A stretch of DNA of 64,000 nt, from assembly GCF_900110755.1 (NCBI RefSeq), contig NZ_FOFF01000045.1, forward strand, positions 1 to 64,000, written 5' to 3'. Source of the stretch: Streptomyces sp. yr375. GTDB lineage: Bacteria; Actinomycetota; Actinomycetes; Streptomycetales; Streptomycetaceae. Below are positions 57,141 through 64,000 of the stretch, piece after piece. Positions within the stretch are counted from its first letter, which is position 1, and each line of letters opens with the position of its first letter. The notes beneath the pieces are model-generated. The model did no database searches. It had not been told where the DNA came from and saw nothing but the letters and a program-made list of their open reading frames with translations. A program made the translations under genes and the position numbers.

Positions 57141-58466
57141 GTGAGGGGAACGGGAGTGGACGAGGTCGAGGCGCTGGCGGTGGACGGGCTGCGGTGGCTG
57201 CGGGGCGCGGCGCGGGACACCGGGGGCGGTGGGCTCGGCTGGCCGGTCCGGCCGTCGGACGACGATGTCGACCCGATGCTCTACAACGGGACGGCCGGGA
57301 TCGTCCCCGTACTCCTGGAGGCCTGGCGGCACTTCGGGGACGACGCGTACGCCGACACCGCGCTGCGCGCCGCCCGCAGTCTCGCGGACGCCGCCGACGA
57401 ACACCCCGACGACTCCCTGTATTTCGGCCTCACCGGCATCGCCCTCGTGCTGCGCGCCGTCCACCGCGAGCTCGGTGACAGCGCGGCCGACGCCGCCGCG
57501 GACCGGGCCCTGGCACGGGTGCGGTCCCGGTTCGACGGGACGCGCTGGGGCGACCTGTTCGAGCTGATGGGCGGCAACGCGGGCATCGGGCTGGGGATGT
57601 TGCGGTGCGGCGACACCGAGTCGGCGCTCGCCGCGCTGGAGCCGTACGTGCGGACGGCCGAGCCGACCGCGGCGGGCGTGACCTGGGAGTGGCGCAGCGG
57701 TCTCGAACCCCGGCTGCACCATCTCGCGCACGGCACGCTCGGCATCGCGTACGCGCTCGCCGCCGTCGGGGCGGCCACCGGCCGGGCGGATCTCGTCGCG
57801 CTGGCGCGGGCCGGGGTCGCGGAGGTCGTGTCGCGGGACGAGGCCGGTCCTGAGGGCTTCCTCGTCGCGCACTCCGACCCGCCGCACCGCCCCGACGTCG
57901 TCGAGCGCCACAGCTACGGCTGGTGCCACGGCCCGGCGGGTGACGCCCAGCTCTTCCGGCTGCTGCGGGACGTCCTCGGCGAGCCGTCCTGGGCGGAGCT
58001 CGCCGACCGCTGCTGGCACACCGTGACCCGGTCCGGTCTGCCGCGGCGGCTGCGGCCCGGTTTCTGGGACAACAACGGCCGGTGCTGCGGAACGGCGGGC
58101 GTCCTGGCGCTGGCCTGCGACCGGATCGCCGAGCACGGCGACGCCTCGGGCAACACCCCGGACGACTCCCGTGACTTCGCCCGTACCCTCGTCGAGGATC
58201 TCGCTTCGCGCGCGGTCCGGGACGGCGACGGCGCGCGCTGGTCCAACGTCGCGCACCGGCCCGCTCCGGGCGTGCTCGAGGCGGAGACCGGCTGGGCGAT
58301 GGGCAACGCGGGCATCGTGCGGGAGTTGCTGCGGTATGTGCGGCTGAGCAGGGGCGGCGATCCGCGTTACGCGTTCACATGGCCGGATCAGCCGGCCGTG
58401 CGGGTGGCGGTGGTTCAGGCCACCGAGCCGATCCGGCCGGTGGGCGGCGCCGACGTCGTGTCGTGA
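57141..58466 (+). CDS. Stand-alone LanC-like protein
   Basis: The 441-residue protein has the alpha/alpha-barrel repeat signatures of the LanC/LanCL family: LYNGTAGIVPVLLEAWR, LYFGLTGIALVL, LMGGNAGIGLGML, LAHGTLGIAYAL, YGWCHGPAGDAQLF and RCCGTAGVLAL. In lantibiotic cyclases zinc is held by Cys (WCxG) and Cys-His (CHG); here the second pair is Cys-Cys. No lanthipeptide precursor or dehydratase gene is nearby, so it may not be a cyclase. The GTG start follows AGGGTGAG. Its 3' end overlaps the convergent XdhC-type gene by 52 bases. Confidence 0.8.
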   Translation: MRGTGVDEVEALAVDGLRWLRGAARDTGGGGLGWPVRPSDDDVDPMLYNGTAGIVPVLLEAWRHFGDDAYADTALRAARSLADAADEHPDDSLYFGLTGIALVLRAVHRELGDSAADAAADRALARVRSRFDGTRWGDLFELMGGNAGIGLGMLRCGDTESALAALEPYVRTAEPTAAGVTWEWRSGLEPRLHHLAHGTLGIAYALAAVGAATGRADLVALARAGVAEVVSRDEAGPEGFLVAHSDPPHRPDVVERHSYGWCHGPAGDAQLFRLLRDVLGEPSWAELADRCWHTVTRSGLPRRLRPGFWDNNGRCCGTAGVLALACDRIAEHGDASGNTPDDSRDFARTLVEDLASRAVRDGDGARWSNVAHRPAPGVLEAETGWAMGNAGIVRELLRYVRLSRGGDPRYAFTWPDQPAVRVAVVQATEPIRPVGGADVVS

Positions 58467-59620
58467 TGGATCGGCGTGTGCGCCCCGGTGAGCGGGATCC
58501 CGCTGCCGCCGCGCCGGTTGGCGACGATCTCCGCGGCGATCGACAGCGCCGTCTCCTCGGGCGTACGGGCCCCGAGGTCGAGGCCGATGGGTGAGCGCAG
58601 GCGCGCCAACTCCAGTTCGGTGACGCCGACTTCGCGCAGCCGGTCGTTGCGGTCGAGGTGGGTGCGGCGGGAGCCCATCGCGCCGACGTAGGCGACCGGG
58701 AGGCGCAGTGCGAGGCGGAGCAGGGGGACGTCGAACTTGGCGTCGTGGGTGAGGACGCACAGGACGGTCCGCGCGTCGACCTCGGTGCGCTCCAGGTACC
58801 GGTGCGGCCAGTCGACGACGATCTCGTCGGCCTCCGGGAAGCGGGCCTCGGTCGCGAAGACGGGGCGCGCGTCGCACACCGTCACGTGGTAGTTGAGGAA
58901 CTTGCCGACCCGTACGAGCGCAGACGCGAAGTCGATCGCGCCGAAGACGATCATCCGGGGCGCGGGGACGGACGACTCGACGAGGACCGTGAGCGGGGCC
59001 CCGCAGCGGGAGCCCTGTTCGCCGATCTCCAGGGTGCCGGTGCGACCGGCGTCGAGGAAGGCGGCGGCCTCGGCGGCGACCGTACGGTCCAGCCCGGGAT
59101 GCGCGCCGAAGCCGCCGTCGTAGCAATCGTCGTAGGAGTCGTCGTAGGAGCCCGTGTAGGTAGCGGCGGGGTGGCTTCCTGCGGGGTGGACGAGGAGTGC
59201 GCGGCCGACCAGGTCCGCCGGGCCGGTCACGATCCGTGCGAGCGCGGCGGCGCGGCCTACGGCGGCGGCCTCGAGCGCGGCGGCGATCACCGGGCGGACG
59301 GGGTCGCCGACCCGTACCGGGGTGACGAGGATGTCGATGATCCCGCCGCAGGTGAGTCCGACGGCGAAGGCGTCGTCGTCGCTGTAGCCGAACCGTTCGA
59401 GGACCGACTCCCCGTCGTCCAGGGCCTGTTGGCACAGTGCGTAGACCGCGCCCTCCACACAGCCGCCGGAGACCGAGCCGATCGCCGTGCCGTCGGCGGC
59501 CACCGCGAGGGCGGCGCCCGGCTGACGGGGCGCGCTGCCGCCGACGGCCACCACGGTGGCGACGGCGAAGTCACGGCCCTGCTCGACCCACCGGTTCAGT
59601 TCCTCGGCGATGTCCAGCAT
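58415..59620 (-). CDS. xdhC: XdhC-family molybdenum-enzyme maturation protein
   Basis: The 401-residue protein has the XdhC/CoxI N-terminal motif VVAVGGSAPRQPGAALAV and GSVSGGCVEGAVY, and a C-terminal Rossmann domain (MIVFGAIDFASALVRVGKFL, VAYVGAMGSRRTHLDR). XdhC proteins bind molybdenum cofactor and help insert its sulfurated form into xanthine dehydrogenase. The genes for that enzyme lie upstream on the same strand. The Tyr/Asp-rich insert (GSYDDSYDDCYDGG) is low complexity. A GGAG precedes the ATG. It is the last gene of the purine operon. Confidence 0.88.
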   Translation of the reverse strand: MLDIAEELNRWVEQGRDFAVATVVAVGGSAPRQPGAALAVAADGTAIGSVSGGCVEGAVYALCQQALDDGESVLERFGYSDDDAFAVGLTCGGIIDILVTPVRVGDPVRPVIAAALEAAAVGRAAALARIVTGPADLVGRALLVHPAGSHPAATYTGSYDDSYDDCYDGGFGAHPGLDRTVAAEAAAFLDAGRTGTLEIGEQGSRCGAPLTVLVESSVPAPRMIVFGAIDFASALVRVGKFLNYHVTVCDARPVFATEARFPEADEIVVDWPHRYLERTEVDARTVLCVLTHDAKFDVPLLRLALRLPVAYVGAMGSRRTHLDRNDRLREVGVTELELARLRSPIGLDLGARTPEETALSIAAEIVANRRGGSGIPLTGAHTPIHHDTTSAPPTGRIGSVA

Positions 59621-59690
59621 CTCTCGGTCTCCTCACTGCGTTACGGCGTTGCGGGGAAGCGGTGGTGCGGGGAAGCGGTTTCGCGGGCTG

Positions 59691-61148
59691 CTAGCGCACG
59701 CCCAGCCAGTTCTCGATCGGGTTGAGGGCGAAGTAGACGAGGAAGACGGCCGTCAGGCCCCACATGAAGGCCCCGATCTCCCGCGCCCGGCCCTGGGCGG
59801 CCTTGATGGCGACGTAGGAGATGACGCCCGCCGAGACGCCGGCGGTGATGCTGTAGGTGAACGGCATCACGACGACGGTCAGGAAGACCGGGATCGCGGT
59901 GGCGCGGTCGGCCCAGTCCACGTGCCGGGCGTTCATCAGCATCATCGAGCCGATGACGACGAGGGCGGCGGACGCGACCTCCTGCGGGACGATCGCGGTG
60001 AGCGGGGTGAAGAAGAGGCAGGCCGCGAAGAAGGTCCCGGTGACGACCGAGGCGAGGCCGGTGCGGGCGCCCTCGCCGACCCCGGTGGCCGACTCGATGA
60101 AGACGGTCTGCCCGGAGCCGCCCGCCACGCCGCCGATCGCGCCGCCCGCGCCGTCGATGAACAGCGCCTTGGACAGGCCCGGCATCCGCCCCCTGTCGTC
60201 GGCGAGTCCGGCTTCGGTGCCGACGCCGATGATGGTGGCCATCGCGTCGAAGAACCCGGCGAGGACGAGCGTGAAGACGATCATGCCGACGGTCATCGCG
60301 CCGACCTCGCCCCAGCCGCCGAACTCCACGTCCCCGAAGAGCGAGAAGTCGGGCATCGAGACGGCGCTGCCGTGCAGTTCGGGAGCGCCGGCCGCCCACT
60401 GCCTCGGGTCGACGACCCCGGCGGCGTTGAGGATCGCGGCGACGAGCGTGCCGCCGACGATGCCGACGAGGATGGCGCCGGGAATGTCGCGGGCCTGGAG
60501 CATGAAGATCAGCAGCAGGGTGCCGGCGAACAACAGGACGGGCCAGCCGGTGAGTTCGCCCGCCGGGCCGAGGGTGAGCGGGGTGGCCTTGCCCTGGTGC
60601 ACGAAGCCGGCCTTGGAGAAACCGATGAGCGCGATGAACAGGCCGATGCCCATGGTGATGGCGTGTTTGAGGGCGAGCGGGATCGCGTTCATGATCATCT
60701 CGCGTAGGCCGGTGACCACCAGCAGCATGATGACGACGCCGTACAGCACGCACATGCCCATCGCCTGCGGCCAGGTCATGTGCGGGGCGACCTGCGAGGA
60801 CAGTACGCCGGAGACGGACAGGCCGGCGGCGAGCGCGAGCGGCACCTTGCCGAAGAAGCCCATCAGCAGGGTGCTGAACGCGGCGGCGAACGCGGTCGCG
60901 GTGATCAGCGCCTGCTGACCGAGGGTGTGTCCGGCCGCGTCCTTGCCGGACAGGATCAGCGGGTTGAGCAGAAGGATGTACGCCATCGCCATGAAGGTGG
61001 TGACGCCGCCGCGCACTTCGCGCGCGATCGTGGATCCCCGGCCGGAGATGTGGAAGTACCGGTCGAGCCAGGACCGTCCGGCCGGGACGCGGGTGCCTTC
61101 ACCCGCGTCGACGGCGACGCTCCTGGGTTCCACTGACTGCTGGGTCAT
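59691..61148 (-). CDS. NCS2-family purine (hypoxanthine/guanine-like) permease
   Basis: The 485-residue membrane protein matches the AzgA-like branch of NCS2 carriers: AREVRGGVTTFMAMAYILLLNP near the N-terminus, AAGLSVSGVLSSQVAP, GFFDAMATIIGVGTEAGL and the GGSGQTVFIESATGVGEGARTG motif. It would import hypoxanthine, guanine or adenine with protons. The ATG at 61148 follows GGGAG; an in-frame TTG 15 bases upstream is inside that site. It stands between the xanthine dehydrogenase genes and the XdhC-type gene on the same strand, which supports a purine-uptake and oxidation operon. Confidence 0.9.
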   Translation of the reverse strand: MTQQSVEPRSVAVDAGEGTRVPAGRSWLDRYFHISGRGSTIAREVRGGVTTFMAMAYILLLNPLILSGKDAAGHTLGQQALITATAFAAAFSTLLMGFFGKVPLALAAGLSVSGVLSSQVAPHMTWPQAMGMCVLYGVVIMLLVVTGLREMIMNAIPLALKHAITMGIGLFIALIGFSKAGFVHQGKATPLTLGPAGELTGWPVLLFAGTLLLIFMLQARDIPGAILVGIVGGTLVAAILNAAGVVDPRQWAAGAPELHGSAVSMPDFSLFGDVEFGGWGEVGAMTVGMIVFTLVLAGFFDAMATIIGVGTEAGLADDRGRMPGLSKALFIDGAGGAIGGVAGGSGQTVFIESATGVGEGARTGLASVVTGTFFAACLFFTPLTAIVPQEVASAALVVIGSMMLMNARHVDWADRATAIPVFLTVVVMPFTYSITAGVSAGVISYVAIKAAQGRAREIGAFMWGLTAVFLVYFALNPIENWLGVR

Positions 61149-61266
61149 GGTGCCGTCTCCCAAGGTTCAATGGGGTTTGGGAAGGTGCACGACCCGGGGG
61201 ACGGCCCGAGACGAACGTGGTCCGACGCAGGTCCGCGTCGGCCAACTTGCCTTGTTCTGCCGGAAG
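61149..61266 (-). other. Gap between xanthine dehydrogenase and permease genes
   Basis: The 118 bases hold the permease ribosome-binding site at the left end. No convincing terminator or promoter was seen, so co-transcription is likely. Confidence 0.4.
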
Positions 61267-63675
61267 TTACGCGGTGCCCGTCAGGTGCTCGGGCCGTACC
61301 GGCGTGCGGTTGAGCTCCAGCCCGGTCGCCTCCCGGATCGCCGCGAGGACGGCCGGGGTCGAGGACAGGGTGGGTGCCTCGCCGACGCCCCGGAGCCCGT
61401 AGGGAGCGTGGTCGTCGGCGAGTTCGAGCACGTCGACGGGGATGGTCGGCGTGTCGAGGATGGTGGGGATCAGGTAGTCCGTGAAGGAGGGGTTCCTGAC
61501 CTTCGCCGTCTTCGGGTCGACGATGATCTCCTCCATGACCGCCACGCCCAGCCCCTGGGTCGTGCCGCCCTGGATCTGGCCGATCACGGACAGCGGGTTC
61601 AGCGCCTTTCCGACGTCCTGCGCGCAGGCCAGCTCGATGACCTTGACCAGGCCGAGTTCGGTGTCGACCTCGACGACGGCGCGGTGCGCGGCGAACGTGT
61701 ACTGGACGTGTCCGAAGCCCTGCCCGGTGCGCAGGTCGAACGGCTCGGTCGGCCGGTGCCGCCACTCCGCCTCGACCTCGACGGCCTCCCCTTCGAGGAC
61801 GTCGACCAGGTGGGCGAGGACCTCACCGCCGTCGGTGACGACCTTGCCGCCCTCCAGGAGCAGTTCGGCGGTGGCCCAGGCCGGGTGGTAGGAGCCGAAC
61901 TTGCGGCGCCCGAGCTCCAGGACCTTCTCCCGGACCAGCTCGCAGGAGTTCTTGACCGCGCCGCCCGTGACGTACGTCTGCCGGGAGGCGGATGTCGAAC
62001 CGGCGCTGCCCACCTGTGTGTCGGCCGGGTGGATGGTGACCTGCGCGACGCCCAGTTCGGTGCGGGCGATCTGCGCGTGGACGGTGACGCCGCCCTGGCC
62101 GACCTCCGCCATGGCCGTGTGGACGGTCGCGACGGGCTCGCCGGCGATGACCTCCATCCGGACCTTGGCGGTCGAGTAGTCGTCGAAGCCCTCGGAGAAG
62201 CCGACGTTCTTGATGCCGACCGCGTAGCCGATGCCGCGTACGACGCCTTCGCCGTGCGTGGTGTTGGACAGCCCGCCGGGCAACTGCCGTACGTCCGCGC
62301 CCTCGCTGCTCTCCCACTGGCGCTCCGGCGGCAGCGGCATCGCCTTGACGCGGCGCAGCAGTTCGGCGACCGGCGCCGGGGAGTCGACGGCCTGCCCGGT
62401 CGGCAGCAGGCTGCCCTGCTCCATCGCGTTGCGCTGCCTGAACTCCACCGGGTCCAGGCCGAGTTCCTTGGCGACCTTGTCCATCTGCGCCTCGTACGCG
62501 AAGCACGCCTGGACCGCGCCGAAGCCGCGCATCGCGCCGCAGGGCGGGTTGTTGGTGTAGAGGGCGATGGCCTCGACGTCGACGTCGTCCACGACGTACG
62601 GCCCGATGCCGAGCGAGGAGGCGTTGCCTACGACGGCCGGGGAGGCGGAGGCGTACGCGCCGCCGTCGAGCACGATCCGGCACTTGACGTGGGTCAACTT
62701 GCCGTCGCGGGTGGCCCCGTGCTCGTAGTACAGCTTCGCGGGGTGGCGGTGGACGTGCCCGAAGAAGGACTCGAAACGGTTGTAGACGATCTTGACGGGT
62801 TTGCCGGTGCGCAGGGCCAGCAGGCAGGCGTGGATCTGCATCGACAGGTCCTCGCGGCCGCCGAACGCGCCGCCGACGCCGGACAGCGTCATCCGCACCT
62901 TGCTCTCGGGCAGGCCGAGGACGGGCGCGATCTGGCGCAGGTCGGAGTGCAGCCACTGGGTGGCGATGTAGAGGTGGACGCCGCCGTCCTCCTCGGGCAC
63001 GGCGAGGCCGGACTCCGGGCCCAGGAAGGCCTGGTCCTGCATGCCGAAGGTGTACTCGCCCCGGACTACGACGTCGGCGCGCCGGGCGGCCTCGGCCGCG
63101 TCGCCGCGGATGATCGGCTGGCGGTGGACGATGTTGGGGTGCGGGACGTGGCCGAGGTGGTGGTCGGCGCGGTTCTCGTGGACCAGGATCGCGTCCGGCG
63201 CGGTCGCGGAGGCCTCGTCGGTGATGACGGGCAGTTCGCGGTACTCCACCTTGATCTTGGCGGCGGCGCGGCGGGCCGTCTCCGGGTGGTCGGCGGCGAC
63301 GATCGCGACCGGCTCGCCGTGGTGGCGTACCTTGCCGTGGGCGAGGACGGGGGTGTCCTGGATCTCCAGGCCGTAGTTCTTCACGTCGGTCGGCAGGTCG
63401 TCGTACGTCATGACGGCGTAGACGCCCGGGGTCTTCAGCGCCTCGACGGTGTCGATGGAGACGATCTCGGCGTGGGCGACCGTGGAGCGCAGGATCTGGC
63501 CCCAGAGCATGTCCTCGTGCCACATGTCGGAGGAGTACGCGAACTCGCCGGTGACCTTGAGGGTGCCGTCCGGGCGGAGCGTGGACTCGCCGATGCCGCC
63601 CTTGGCGGGGGCGCCCTGGGTGACCTTGGTGGGGGTGCCGAGGGGGGCGCTGTCGGTGGTCTTGTCGGCAGGCAT
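61267..63675 (-). CDS. Xanthine dehydrogenase, molybdopterin-binding subunit
   Basis: The 802-residue protein has the large-subunit pattern of the xanthine oxidase family: GIGESTLRPDGTLKVTGEFAY near the N-terminus, DQAFLGPESGLAVPEEDG, GGAFGGREDLSMQIHACLLA, the RGFGAVQACFAYE region and GEVGQGG-like AEVGQGGVTVHAQIARTELG. GRGLAEAP-type C-terminal residues read GLRGVGEAPTLSS. It oxidises hypoxanthine and xanthine to urate with its FeS and FAD partners. The ATG at 63675 is preferred to extensions into the upstream FeS gene; its start lies 2 bases after that gene's stop and follows GAAGAGG. Confidence 0.92.
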   Translation of the reverse strand: MPADKTTDSAPLGTPTKVTQGAPAKGGIGESTLRPDGTLKVTGEFAYSSDMWHEDMLWGQILRSTVAHAEIVSIDTVEALKTPGVYAVMTYDDLPTDVKNYGLEIQDTPVLAHGKVRHHGEPVAIVAADHPETARRAAAKIKVEYRELPVITDEASATAPDAILVHENRADHHLGHVPHPNIVHRQPIIRGDAAEAARRADVVVRGEYTFGMQDQAFLGPESGLAVPEEDGGVHLYIATQWLHSDLRQIAPVLGLPESKVRMTLSGVGGAFGGREDLSMQIHACLLALRTGKPVKIVYNRFESFFGHVHRHPAKLYYEHGATRDGKLTHVKCRIVLDGGAYASASPAVVGNASSLGIGPYVVDDVDVEAIALYTNNPPCGAMRGFGAVQACFAYEAQMDKVAKELGLDPVEFRQRNAMEQGSLLPTGQAVDSPAPVAELLRRVKAMPLPPERQWESSEGADVRQLPGGLSNTTHGEGVVRGIGYAVGIKNVGFSEGFDDYSTAKVRMEVIAGEPVATVHTAMAEVGQGGVTVHAQIARTELGVAQVTIHPADTQVGSAGSTSASRQTYVTGGAVKNSCELVREKVLELGRRKFGSYHPAWATAELLLEGGKVVTDGGEVLAHLVDVLEGEAVEVEAEWRHRPTEPFDLRTGQGFGHVQYTFAAHRAVVEVDTELGLVKVIELACAQDVGKALNPLSVIGQIQGGTTQGLGVAVMEEIIVDPKTAKVRNPSFTDYLIPTILDTPTIPVDVLELADDHAPYGLRGVGEAPTLSSTPAVLAAIREATGLELNRTPVRPEHLTGTA

Positions 63676-63677
63676 GG

Positions 63678-64000
63678 TCAGACCGCCTCTTCCTGCCGGG
63701 CGGCCGCCAGGCGGACCGCGTCCATGATCTTCTCGTAGCCGGTGCAGCGGCACAGGTTGCCCGAGAGCGCCTCGCGGATGTCCGCGTCGGTCGGGTTGGG
63801 GTTGCGCTCCAGCATCTCGTCGGCGGCGACCAGCAGCCCCGGCGTGCAGAAGCCGCACTGGACGGCGCCGGCGTCGATGAACGCCTGCTGGATCGGGGCG
63901 AGTCGAGCACCCTCGCCGGTCCGGGCGGTCGCGCAACCACCGTGCTCGGCGTGCTGCTCGCCGCGCTGTTCGGTGCGCTGATGGGCGCGCTGCTCGGCGT
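63678..64000 (-). CDS. Xanthine dehydrogenase 2Fe-2S subunit, C-terminal part
   Basis: The frame runs off the right edge; about 106 C-terminal residues are visible. They include AFIDAGAVQCGFCTPGLL and LSGNLCRCTGYEKIMDAV, the second [2Fe-2S] motif (CxxC...CxC) of the xanthine dehydrogenase small subunit, which passes electrons from molybdenum to FAD. An upstream His/Gln/Glu-rich stretch (AEQHAEHGGCATARTGEG) lies between the two FeS domains. The stop lies 2 bases before the molybdopterin-subunit start, so the genes are coupled. The FAD subunit is presumably beyond the window. Confidence 0.9.
   Translation of the reverse strand, partial: AEQRAHQRTEQRGEQHAEHGGCATARTGEGARLAPIQQAFIDAGAVQCGFCTPGLLVAADEMLERNPNPTDADIREALSGNLCRCTGYEKIMDAVRLAAARQEEAV

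Overview
The window is very GC-rich with strong G/C third-position bias. It carries typical high-GC actinobacterial gene families: an LAL-type LuxR regulator, a FurA-KatG pair, CbtA/CbtB, an MbtH protein and a multimodular NRPS. It reads as a Streptomyces (or close relative) chromosome segment. No tRNA, rRNA, insertion sequence, prophage or true CRISPR array was seen.

Left part (1-13.4 kb): the 3' end of a large LuxR-family regulator; a sedolisin (S53) protease remnant; a small four-helix membrane protein; an alanine-dehydrogenase/N5-(carboxyethyl)ornithine-synthase-like gene divergent from an LLM-type flavin oxidoreductase; and a cobalt/cobalamin island. The island is a cobalamin riboswitch driving a BtuF-C-D-type ABC importer plus a degenerate histidine-phosphatase-like gene, facing a second cobalamin riboswitch driving cbtB-cbtA on the other strand. 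A DHA2-type MFS exporter follows.

Middle-left (13.4-20.4 kb): a two-domain VOC protein, an MhpA-like FAD monooxygenase divergent from a cysteine-desulfurase-like PLP enzyme, then furA-katG. A strong hairpin terminator at 20.35 kb closes katG.

Centre (20.4-52.2 kb): one large minus-strand biosynthetic locus, probably a single operon. In transcription order: a DUF5132-like protein; an ABC exporter with an N-terminal HMA-like extension; one 8027-residue seven-module NRPS; MbtH; cytochrome P450; an SRPBCC protein; an unknown 58-residue protein; a type II thioesterase; and a second P450. NRPS to MbtH, MbtH to P450 and SRPBCC to the small protein overlap by 1-4 bases, and the P450-to-SRPBCC gap is only 5 bases. 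The NRPS begins with an EntF-like starter condensation domain. Specificity residues read by eye suggest acyl-X-Thr-Thr-Pro-Phe-(N-Me)Tyr-Val, released by a C-terminal thioesterase. No epimerization domain was seen, and no acyl-ligase or carrier protein for the starter is in the window.

Right part (52.2-64 kb): two secreted GH43 arabinan-degrading enzymes (one with a ricin-type domain, one with an AbfB-type domain) behind a promoter with an operator-like palindrome; a lipoprotein polysaccharide deacetylase preceded directly by a 46-bp near-perfect palindrome; a small SRPBCC protein; a stand-alone LanC-like protein; and a purine-catabolism operon (xanthine dehydrogenase FeS and molybdopterin subunits, purine permease, XdhC-type maturation protein) that runs off the right edge.
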